Shown here: positions 1 through 5,490 of the stretch, in pieces
How positions within the stretch are numbered: the first letter of the stretch is position 1
How the letters are laid out: every line of letters begins with the position of its first letter
NCBI GenBank assembly: GCA_002440265.1
Contig: DJSG01000011.1
Coordinates: 1-10,376, forward strand
Direction of reading: 5' to 3'
Length of the DNA stretch: 10,376 nt
Source of the DNA: Bacteroidales bacterium UBA6340
GTDB lineage: Bacteria > Bacteroidota > Bacteroidia > Bacteroidales > Paludibacteraceae
Made by a program: the position numbers and the translations under genes
Notes under the pieces: model-generated
What the model saw: only the letters and a program-made list of their open reading frames with translations
Database searches by the model: none
What the model was told of the DNA's origin: nothing

Positions 1-50
1 AGGGGTTGGGGAGGTCTCCCTTCTCTGTTTTGGAGGGGTTGGGGAGGTCT
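1..50. repeat. G-rich direct repeat, two copies, period 33
   Basis: The 17-mer AGGGGTTGGGGAGGTCT occurs at 1-17 and again at 34-50, exactly 33 bp apart. The first copy starts at the window edge, so the array may continue to the left. Each copy has two GGGG runs (2-5, 8-11, 35-38, 41-44). The second copy ends five bases before the -33 box of the next promoter. No gene is visible in this stretch. The function is unknown. It could be a mobile intergenic repeat, a spacer left by repeat expansion, or an upstream element of the promoter. Confidence 0.75.
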
Positions 51-55
51 TCCTC

Positions 56-86
56 TTGCATATCCCGCCAAAATCCACTACCTTTG
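56..86 (+). promoter_or_regulatory. Bacteroidetes-type promoter for the CWC gene
   Basis: A -7 box TACCTTTG at 79-86 fits the TAnnTTTG consensus. A -33 TTG at 56-58 lies 20 nt upstream, inside the usual 19-21 nt spacing. Transcription should start near 90-93, giving a leader of about 20-25 nt before the ATG at 114. No clear Shine-Dalgarno sequence is present, which is common in this phylum. Confidence 0.7.
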
Positions 87-113
87 CACCGGTTTCTTAT
101 CTCTGTAAAACTC

Positions 114-287
114 ATGCAAAAAACTTGTCCCCGTTGTGGAGCGGCGTTCACTTGCCGCGCCGAAGACAAATGGCACTGCCAATGTGCCGCCGTCAAACTC
201 ACTGCCGGTGCCCGCGATTACATGGCGAAGCACTACACCGACTGCCTCTGTATCAATTGCCTTCGCCAACTGGCGCAACAGTACTGA
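114..287 (+). CDS. Small cysteine-rich CWC family protein
   Basis: A 57-residue protein with eight cysteines at positions 5, 8, 14, 22, 24, 44, 46 and 49. The order CPRCG, a single Cys, CxC, then DCLCINCL near the C-terminus matches the cysteine-rich CWC family (Pfam Cys_rich_CWC). The central tryptophan of the CWC motif is replaced here by Gln (CQC), with a Trp two residues before it. The family probably binds metal, but no function is established that I know of. There is no signal peptide or membrane segment. The frame is open further upstream, to position 6. I chose the ATG at 114 because the promoter's -7 box ends at 86, so an earlier start would lie at or upstream of the transcript's 5' end, and because the family begins just before the first CxxC. 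Its last 35 bp overlap the 3' end of the opposite-strand M23 gene. Confidence 0.8.
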   Translation: MQKTCPRCGAAFTCRAEDKWHCQCAAVKLTAGARDYMAKHYTDCLCINCLRQLAQQY

Positions 288-1503
288 CGCCCTCCAACGC
301 CTCCCTGTAACGCTGCACCACCTGCTCAAACGTGTCCTTGTACTGCGCAGGTATCGGCTCCGCAGGCGGAGATACCATCTTCAGCGGGTCTATCGGCGTA
401 CCGTTCTTCCATACGCGGAAGTCCAAATGCGGACCCGTCGAACTACCCGTACTCCCCACATAACCAATCACCTGACCCTGCTTCACGTGCTGACCCACCT
501 GCAAACCGCCGGCAAACTTCGACAAGTGCAAGTACGCCGTCGTGTACGTCGAGTTGTGTTTTATCTTCACCGTGTTGCCGCCGCCGCCTTTGTACTGGCG
601 CATCGTCACCACTCCGTCACCGATACTCACTACGGGCGTACCCGCAGGCGCCGCATAATCCACACCCGTATGCGGACGGACAATCTTGTATATAGGATGT
701 TTCCGCGCGTACGTGAAGCGCGACGAGATACGCTTGTAGTTCAGCGGAGCCTTCAGAAAAGCCTTCCTCAGACTGTTGCCGTCCGCATCAAAATAGTTGT
801 GAATACCGCCATCCTCAAACCAAAAAGCCTCCTGCCAACGCCGACCATGGTAGAAATCCGCCGCATATATCCTCCCGACACCGATACGCGTCGTGTCCAC
901 ATACAACTCCTCATAGTACACACGTATCGAGTCACCCTTCTGCAATCCGAAGAAGTCTATCGTCCAAGCATATATATCGCTCAACTCCAACGCCAACTCC
1001 ACCGGCAAATCATTCACTGCCATCGCATTCCACAGACTCGATTCTATCACCGCTTCCGCACTGCGGACGCGGTGTATCGTCGGCTTCACATGGTGCTCCA
1101 CATGTATCGAATCCGTCAGATGAAGCACGGCCGCATCACGTATCGACGGCACATACACGAAGTAGCACGGACGCTCCACGCCCGCTGTATCCGCTTGATA
1201 GAAAACATAGTACGTCTTCCCCTCCCGTATCGTCCGCACATCAAACTCGCTTCGCGGCAACTGGCTCACGCCCGTCACCTGCCTGCGCGACGCTCCCACA
1301 CGGTTCAGTATCCCTCCTAACGTCTCACCCGCACGCACATAACCCGTGTCTATACGAAACGAATCCACGGGTATATCATACGCATAGCGAACCTCGTAGG
1401 CTACATCGTCCTGCACATTCTCGTCCGAACCCGACTCCGAACCGCCGCATGCCCACAGGCACACCGCGCCTGCCAACAGCATTCCTTTCAACAAACTCCT
1501 CAC
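253..1503 (-). CDS. M23 family metallopeptidase, lipoprotein
   Basis: A 416-residue predicted lipoprotein. The N-terminus has a hydrophobic signal ending in a lipobox LWAC with the lipidated Cys at 19, then an acidic Ser/Gly linker. Residues about 55-75 (VRAGETLGGILNRVG) resemble a LysM/OapA-like segment that often precedes M23 domains. The catalytic M23 (LytM/lysostaphin-like) domain covers about 270-375: HxxxD at H278/D282, the YLHL motif at H326 and GPHLDF at 359-361. M23 enzymes are zinc endopeptidases that cut peptidoglycan cross-bridges or stem peptides, so this one probably acts at the cell wall from a membrane anchor. In place of the usual HxH pair it has H359-x-D361. I recall this variant from other Bacteroidetes M23 proteins. 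The start codon is GTG and overlaps the TGA of the upstream glycosyltransferase (GTGA, 1500-1503), which suggests translational coupling. An internal ATG at Met8 would leave a short signal. It is the last gene of the walJ-GT-M23 operon. Confidence 0.92.
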   Translation of the reverse strand: MRSLLKGMLLAGAVCLWACGGSESGSDENVQDDVAYEVRYAYDIPVDSFRIDTGYVRAGETLGGILNRVGASRRQVTGVSQLPRSEFDVRTIREGKTYYVFYQADTAGVERPCYFVYVPSIRDAAVLHLTDSIHVEHHVKPTIHRVRSAEAVIESSLWNAMAVNDLPVELALELSDIYAWTIDFFGLQKGDSIRVYYEELYVDTTRIGVGRIYAADFYHGRRWQEAFWFEDGGIHNYFDADGNSLRKAFLKAPLNYKRISSRFTYARKHPIYKIVRPHTGVDYAAPAGTPVVSIGDGVVTMRQYKGGGGNTVKIKHNSTYTTAYLHLSKFAGGLQVGQHVKQGQVIGYVGSTGSSTGPHLDFRVWKNGTPIDPLKMVSPPAEPIPAQYKDTFEQVVQRYREALEGVSTVAPVGEGN

Positions 1504-2237
1504 TGCTTCTTCGGATATTTACGGGTCCACGAACTTATCTTCAAGCGTATCACACCTAACAACGCCTCCGAAAAAATACCGCCCGACATCTTACTCGTAC
1601 CCAGAACCCTGTTCACAAACACTATCGGAACCTCCACTATCTTGAAACCGCACTTGTAGGCCGTGAACTTCATCTCTATCTGAAAAGCATAACCCTTGAA
1701 CCGTATCTTGTCCAACTCTATGGTCTCCAGCACTTCCCTGCGGTACCCCACGAAACCCGCCGTCGTGTCATGCACCGGTATCCCCAGCACAAACTGCACG
1801 TACTTGCTCGCAAAATACGACATCAGCACCCTCCCCATCGGCCAGTTCACCACGTTCACCCCGCTCACATAGCGGCTTCCTATCGCCACATCAGCACCCT
1901 TGTTCGCACATGCGTCATGCAACTTCAGCAAGTCCTGAGGGTTGTGCGAGAAGTCGGCGTCCATCTCGAAGATATAGTCGTACCCGTGAGCAATTGCCCA
2001 CTTGAAACCTGCTATATAGGCAGTCCCCAAACCCAACTTGCCCTCTCGCTCCACGATAAACAGACGCCCGCTGTATTTCTCCTGCATCAGACGCTTCACT
2101 ATCGCGGCGGTGCCGTCCGGCGAACCGTCATCTATCACCAACACGTGAAACAATATCGGCAAACCCATCACCGCTGTGATGATGGCTTCGATATTCTCTT
2201 TCTCGTTATAAGTCGGAATAATTACTAATTGGCTCAT
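1500..2237 (-). CDS. GT2 glycosyltransferase, polyprenol monophosphomannose synthase-like
   Basis: A 245-residue GT-A fold enzyme of glycosyltransferase family 2, in the dolichyl/polyprenyl-phosphate mannose synthase (DPM1-like) group. This group moves a sugar, typically mannose from GDP-mannose, to a polyprenyl phosphate on the inner face of the cytoplasmic membrane. The sequence starts LVIIPTYNEKENI, as the family does. It then shows DDGSPDGT (36-43), the metal-binding DxD as MDADFSH (D93, D95), and the C-terminal VPIVFVNRVLGTSKMS motif. There are no C-terminal membrane helices, so it is the single-domain soluble or peripheral form. The exact sugar cannot be read from sequence. I chose the ATG at 2237: it is preceded by AACGAGAG and leaves a 13-bp gap after walJ. 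An in-frame ATG at 2258 would add seven residues not typical of the family and overlap walJ. It shares GTGA with the M23 gene downstream. Confidence 0.9.
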   Translation of the reverse strand: MSQLVIIPTYNEKENIEAIITAVMGLPILFHVLVIDDGSPDGTAAIVKRLMQEKYSGRLFIVEREGKLGLGTAYIAGFKWAIAHGYDYIFEMDADFSHNPQDLLKLHDACANKGADVAIGSRYVSGVNVVNWPMGRVLMSYFASKYVQFVLGIPVHDTTAGFVGYRREVLETIELDKIRFKGYAFQIEMKFTAYKCGFKIVEVPIVFVNRVLGTSKMSGGIFSEALLGVIRLKISSWTRKYPKKQ

Positions 2238-2250
2238 AATGACTCTCGTT

Positions 2251-3111
2251 TTATTCATGGTTTGTACTGCCCTGCAAACCGTGCAGGGTGATTATCTCAT
2301 CGTTCAGCGGATACACCGGACTCGGACACAATCGCTCCAACGCCGTCACAAACACATCCTCACCCGCCACAATCCCGTTCTCCAACAGTATCTCGCTCAC
2401 CGTCTCCAACGCCACTTTCGGGTCGTTGTTCTCGTGACTCAGATGGCACAGAAACACGTTCCGCATACCCGCATGATAGTTGTCCGCTATCAACTGACCG
2501 CACATCGCATTGCTCTGATGACCCTTCGGCGACAGTATCCGCTGCTTCAGATACGTCGGATACGGACCGTTCAGCAGCATCTGCTCGTCATGGTTCGCCT
2601 CTATCACAATGTGGTTCGCCGTCCGCATATACGCCTCCATCTCATCATTCGGCTCGCCGCAATCCGTCGCTATCATAAACCGCTGACCACCGTAATCTAT
2701 CACATAACCCACACACTCCGTCGAGTCATGCGACACACCGAAAGTGTTGATAGTCATGCCGTTCAACTCCCAAGGCACGCCTTTCTCGAAATACCGCTGC
2801 GACGTCCGCAACTTCAACTGGACACCGTAGTTGCGGTTGATGCCCTCATGTATCAAGGCCGTCGAGTATATCGGCAGATGTACCTTCTCCCCCAGCGTAC
2901 CCACAGCACGGATATGGTCCGCATGGTCATGCGTTATCAGCACACCCATGATGTTCTGAAAGTCCAAACCCATCTCCCGCAGGTCCTTTTGTATGGTACG
3001 CGCCGAAATGCCCGCATCTATCAATATGCCCCACGTATGCGTACCCAGATAGTAACAGTTACCGCTGCTACCGCTCGCAAAACATCTGAATATGAGTCCG
3101 TTCTCGCCCAT
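2251..3111 (-). CDS. walJ: MBL-fold metallohydrolase, WalJ/YycJ-like
   Basis: A 286-residue metallo-beta-lactamase-fold hydrolase. The opening FRCFASGSSGNCYYLG is the mark of the YycJ/WalJ group. The zinc motif THDHADH lies at 60-66 (H61, H63, D65, H66). Further likely ligands are H128 (SHDS), D150 (ATDCGE) and H223/H226 (CHLSHENN). WalJ-type proteins are believed to be nucleases or phosphodiesterases. In Firmicutes the gene sits with the WalKR cell-wall regulon, but no such regulator is seen here. An ATG at 3159 would add 16 residues. I prefer 3111 because the only visible promoter has its -7 box ending at 3164, so a start at 3159 would sit on the transcription start itself. The 3111 start also begins at the conserved core, although its upstream GGGAG is rather far away (about 13-15 nt). 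It is the first gene of an operon with the GT2 and M23 genes. Confidence 0.9.
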   Translation of the reverse strand: MGENGLIFRCFASGSSGNCYYLGTHTWGILIDAGISARTIQKDLREMGLDFQNIMGVLITHDHADHIRAVGTLGEKVHLPIYSTALIHEGINRNYGVQLKLRTSQRYFEKGVPWELNGMTINTFGVSHDSTECVGYVIDYGGQRFMIATDCGEPNDEMEAYMRTANHIVIEANHDEQMLLNGPYPTYLKQRILSPKGHQSNAMCGQLIADNYHAGMRNVFLCHLSHENNDPKVALETVSEILLENGIVAGEDVFVTALERLCPSPVYPLNDEIITLHGLQGSTNHE

Positions 3112-3163
3112 TGTGTAATTATATCGCTCCCTTTTTATAGCCTCTTGACTATCATTCAACCTG

Positions 3164-3195
3164 CAAAGTTACACAAATTCCACGACTTAAACAAA
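3164..3195 (-). promoter_or_regulatory. Bacteroidetes-type promoter for walJ-GT-M23 operon
   Basis: On the minus strand a -7 box TAACTTTG lies at 3171-3164 and a TTTG -33 box at 3195-3192, with 20 nt between them. A second TTTG directly upstream (3199-3196) makes a TTTGTTTG run. The expected transcript start is near 3157-3160. That leaves a leader of about 46-49 nt to the walJ ATG at 3111. The promoter sits in the 64-bp gap after the EamA stop codon, so the EamA gene and the operon can be transcribed separately. Confidence 0.75.
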
Positions 3196-3223
3196 CAAAA
3201 ACGAAAATTGTATCCTATTTACA

Positions 3224-4093
3224 TCACTTTGTCTTCGCTACCGCCAGCGTCACTGCTGCCACTATCATCACGATTCCCACCACCGAACGCACCGTCAACT
3301 GCTCGCCGAACACCGTCACACCTATCGCCACCGCCGTCAAAGGCTCCATAGCACCCATGATGGCGGTCTGCGTCGAACCGATACGCTGTATCGCCATCGC
3401 AGTAAAAGTCAGCGACAACGCCGTCGAGAACAACCCCGAACCCACACTGCAACCCCAGTACCAACCCGTCGGCAACACCACTTCTCCCTGTATCAGCAAC
3501 GCCACACCCAACCCCAATGCACCCGTCAGAAGCGCGTAAAAAGTCGCCTTCACCGGAGGCATCTTCGTGATATGACCCTTGTTGATAAACACCAGATAAG
3601 CCGCATACATCAGCGTGGACAGCACCACCAGCACGATGCCTATAACGCTCACATGGCTCACACCGCTCATGTCGCACAGCACAAACACGCCCGCCGTCGC
3701 CAGCAGCAGGCAGCCCCACACCAACCACGACACGCGCTCATGAAACACAAACGACATCAGCAACGCCGTAATAATAGGGTACAAAAACAGTATCGTGCTC
3801 GCAATTCCGGCATCCATAAACCTGTACGACTCGTACAGCAGCAGCGACGAGAACATCATCAGCAGACCCAGTATCGCCAACTGCACCGCCTCGCTCTTGC
3901 TCAAACGGAAATCGATACCTTGCACTACCATCGGCACTGCCAGCATCGGCACGCTCAGCACGTAGCGGAAAAACAGCACCGACACCGCATCCATACCCTG
4001 CCCGTACAACGGCAAGGCAAACAGCGGGTTCAGACCGTAAAAACCCGCGGCGAGAATACCGCACAGATAGCCGATAACCTTACTATTTTTCAT
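3224..4093 (-). CDS. EamA/DMT superfamily transporter
   Basis: A 289-residue, very hydrophobic inner-membrane protein with the two-fold EamA repeat of the drug/metabolite transporter superfamily and about ten membrane spans. The first repeat (about 5-140) has the typical start GYLCGILAAGFYGLNPLFALPLY, FRYVLSVPML and the loop ESYRFMDAGIASTILFLYPIITALLMSFVFHERVS. The second repeat (about 150-286) ends with GAMEPLTAVAIGVTVFGEQLT, the classic end-of-domain motif. DMT proteins export or exchange small metabolites such as amino acids. The substrate cannot be predicted from this sequence, and no neighbouring pathway suggests one. The start ATG at 4093 lies about 17-20 nt after the predicted transcript start, with a weak GGGTG ribosome site. 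It has its own promoter and runs in the same direction as the walJ operon, 64 bp before that operon's longest possible reading frame. Codons ending in G or T dominate, unlike the C-ending codons of mrp and recG. Confidence 0.9.
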   Translation of the reverse strand: MKNSKVIGYLCGILAAGFYGLNPLFALPLYGQGMDAVSVLFFRYVLSVPMLAVPMVVQGIDFRLSKSEAVQLAILGLLMMFSSLLLYESYRFMDAGIASTILFLYPIITALLMSFVFHERVSWLVWGCLLLATAGVFVLCDMSGVSHVSVIGIVLVVLSTLMYAAYLVFINKGHITKMPPVKATFYALLTGALGLGVALLIQGEVVLPTGWYWGCSVGSGLFSTALSLTFTAMAIQRIGSTQTAIMGAMEPLTAVAIGVTVFGEQLTVRSVVGIVMIVAAVTLAVAKTK

Positions 4094-4112
4094 ACATCAC
4101 CCAAAAAGCCCG

Positions 4113-4144
4113 CAAAGGTAGTGCTTTCCACCGACACCCGCAAA
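4113..4144 (-). promoter_or_regulatory. Bacteroidetes-type promoter for the EamA gene
   Basis: The minus strand reads TACCTTTG at 4120-4113 as the -7 box and TTTG at 4144-4141 as the -33 box, exactly 20 nt apart. The leader to the ATG at 4093 is short, about 15-20 nt. The first 11-bp repeat unit of the divergent region begins 48 bp upstream of this -33 box. Confidence 0.75.
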
Positions 4145-4191
4145 TGCTATTGCAATAATATTTTCACTTTGCCAACTGCACTGTACATTTC

Positions 4192-4257
4192 CCGAGAGAA
4201 TACCGAGAGAACTCCGAGAGAACTCCGAGAGAATACCGAGAGAACTCCGAGAGAACC
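4192..4257. repeat. Tandem array, six 11-bp units CCGAGAGAAnn
   Basis: Six head-to-tail units start at 4192, 4203, 4214, 4225, 4236 and 4247. The first nine bases, CCGAGAGAA, are identical in all six, and only the last two bases vary (TA, CT, CT, TA, CT, CC). It lies between the divergent EamA and mrp promoters. Three more units of the same repeat occur at 7952-7984, so the motif is dispersed. Open frames across it only spell out the repeat and show no sign of being a gene. Confidence 0.9.
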
Positions 4258-4263
4258 TTGGGG

Positions 4264-4284
4264 GACGACGCGGCCCGCGTCGTC
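4264..4284. repeat. Perfect palindrome, 10-bp arms, 1-bp centre
   Basis: GACGACGCGG at 4264-4273 is followed by C and the exact reverse complement CCGCGTCGTC at 4275-4284. It joins the CCGAGAGAA array to the GTCRTCA array, overlapping the first unit of the latter. It is not followed by a T-run, and it sits between divergent genes, so a terminator is unlikely. It could be a REP-like intergenic element, a cruciform or a dimeric-protein operator. I cannot tell which. Confidence 0.75.
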
Positions 4285-4333
4285 AATAAGTCGTCAATAT
4301 GTCATCAATCGGTCATCAACATGTCATCAGCAG
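4279..4333. repeat. Tandem array, five 11-bp units GTCRTCAnnnn
   Basis: Five units start at 4279, 4290, 4301, 4312 and 4323: GTCGTCAATAA, GTCGTCAATAT, GTCATCAATCG, GTCATCAACAT, GTCATCAGCAG. The seven-base head GTC(G/A)TCA is kept and the tail drifts, with decay increasing to the right. The sequence differs from the array at 4192 but the period is the same, 11 bp. It ends four bases before the -33 TTG of the mrp promoter. Confidence 0.85.
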
Positions 4334-4337
4334 CCTC

Positions 4338-4368
4338 TTGTATATTCCACCGAAAATGTGTACCTTTG
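4338..4368 (+). promoter_or_regulatory. Bacteroidetes-type promoter for mrp-MATE
   Basis: A TTG at 4338-4340 and a TACCTTTG -7 box at 4361-4368 are separated by 20 nt. Transcription should begin near 4372-4375, giving a leader of about 70 nt before the mrp ATG at 4444. That is the longest leader in this window. It is probably the shared promoter of mrp and the overlapping MATE gene. Confidence 0.75.
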
Positions 4369-4378
4369 CGCCCCTAAA

Positions 4379-4437
4379 TCGTAAATAAAATCCAATCGTA
4401 CATAAATTCGTAAATCGTAAATAATAAAATCGTAAAT
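4379..4437. repeat. TCGTAAAT repeats in the mrp leader
   Basis: TCGTAAAT occurs at 4379, 4408, 4415 (sharing one T with the copy before it) and 4430, with a one-mismatch copy TCGTACAT at 4396. The stretch is A/T-rich and falls within the predicted 5' untranslated leader of mrp. The leader should therefore be largely unstructured, which may favour ribosome entry. No good Shine-Dalgarno sequence is present before the ATG. It may instead be simple-repeat debris. Confidence 0.65.
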
Positions 4438-4443
4438 ATCTTC

Positions 4444-5490
4444 ATGTATCCGCAACAGATAATAGATGCCCTTGCCCACGTGCGCTATCCGGGCACGGGC
4501 AAGAACCTGATAGAGGCAGGTATGCTCGAAGATGACATACGCATCTCGGGACTGGAGGTCAGTTTCTCGCTTATCTTCGACAAGGACAACGACCCCTTCC
4601 TCAAGTCGGTGCTCAAGGCTGCCGAGGTGGCGGTCAAGACCTACGCCGATGCCAACGCTGCCGTGCATATCAACACCAAGTTCCGCAAGCAAAACCTTGT
4701 GCCACAGGAAGCCAAGCCCGCCATACAGGCCAAGCACATCATCGCCGTCCATTCGGGCAAAGGCGGCGTGGGCAAGTCCACCGTAGCCGCCAACCTTGCC
4801 ATCACCCTGGCGAATATGGGCTACCGTGTCGGGCTGTTGGACGCGGACATCCACGGCCCCTCTATCCCAAAGATGTTCCACACCGAGGACTGCCGTCCCG
4901 TATCCGTCACCGTGAACGGGCGCGACCTTATCCAACCCATTGAGCAGTACGGCGTTAAGATGCTCTCTATCGGCTTCTTCGTTGACCCCGAACAGGCGGT
5001 GGTATGGCGCGGAGGTATGGCAAGCAACGCCATCAAACAACTCATACAAGACGCCGACTGGGGCGAACTCGACTACTTTCTCATCGACCTCCCCCCGGGA
5101 ACCGGCGACATTCACCTCACACTCGTCCAAACACTCCACCTCACCGGCGCGATAGTCGTCACCACACCCCAGCCCGTGGCATTGGTGGACGCCCGCAAAG
5201 GCGTGGATATGTTCCGCAACGGGAAAATCAATGTCCCCGTACTGGGTATCATCGAGAATATGGCATGGTTCACGCCCGCTGAGTTACCCGACAACAAATA
5301 CTACATCTTCGGTAAGGACGGAGGTAAGGATTTGGCACAGAATTTGCAGGTACCCCTGCTGGGTCAAATCCCGTTGGTACAGTCTATCCGTGAGGCGGGG
5401 GACGAAGGCACTCCCATTGCCATGCAAAAGGGGCACCCCGCAGCACAGGTATTTGAAGATATATGTCGCAAAATAATATCACAGAGTTAG
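4444..5490 (+). CDS. mrp: Mrp/ApbC (NBP35-like) Fe-S carrier P-loop ATPase
   Basis: A 348-residue ParA/MinD-type ATPase of the Mrp/NBP35 family, which binds and hands over iron-sulfur clusters to apoproteins in the cytoplasm. Residues 1-90 form a MIP18/DUF59-type domain (IIDALAHVRYPGTGKNLIEAGM). The deviant Walker A GKGGVGKST is at 105-113, then DADIHGPSIPK at about 133-143 and DLPPGTGD at 215-222. The usual CxxC cluster-binding motif near the C-terminus is absent: residues 270-284 read IENMAWFTPAELPDN, and the protein has only two cysteines, C150 and C341. I recall this form from other Bacteroidales Mrp proteins, so it looks like a lineage trait rather than damage. The ATG at 4444 starts at the family's normal N-terminus. 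The last 28 bp overlap the MATE gene. Codons end mostly in C, unlike the minus-strand genes to the left. Confidence 0.93.
   Translation: MYPQQIIDALAHVRYPGTGKNLIEAGMLEDDIRISGLEVSFSLIFDKDNDPFLKSVLKAAEVAVKTYADANAAVHINTKFRKQNLVPQEAKPAIQAKHIIAVHSGKGGVGKSTVAANLAITLANMGYRVGLLDADIHGPSIPKMFHTEDCRPVSVTVNGRDLIQPIEQYGVKMLSIGFFVDPEQAVVWRGGMASNAIKQLIQDADWGELDYFLIDLPPGTGDIHLTLVQTLHLTGAIVVTTPQPVALVDARKGVDMFRNGKINVPVLGIIENMAWFTPAELPDNKYYIFGKDGGKDLAQNLQVPLLGQIPLVQSIREAGDEGTPIAMQKGHPAAQVFEDICRKIISQS

Noticed and set aside
1..50. G-quadruplex controlling the CWC promoter
   Set aside because: Four GGGG runs exist, but the middle loop would be 23 bases. That is too long to call without experiment, so I kept only the repeat.
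136..1320. Long reading frames opposite the real genes (136-1320 +, 2239-3351 +, 5487-6695 -, 9356-10321 +)
   Set aside because: They lie wholly or mostly antisense to clearly recognised genes, are rich in His/Arg or otherwise low in plausibility, and match no family. They follow from strand composition of the true genes.
2237..2258. Longer GT2 start at 2258 overlapping walJ
   Set aside because: It adds MNKTRVI, which is not typical of the family. The ATG at 2237 has a better ribosome site and spacing.
4264..4284. Rho-independent terminator at the palindrome
   Set aside because: The genes on both sides diverge, and there is no T-run on either strand after the arms.
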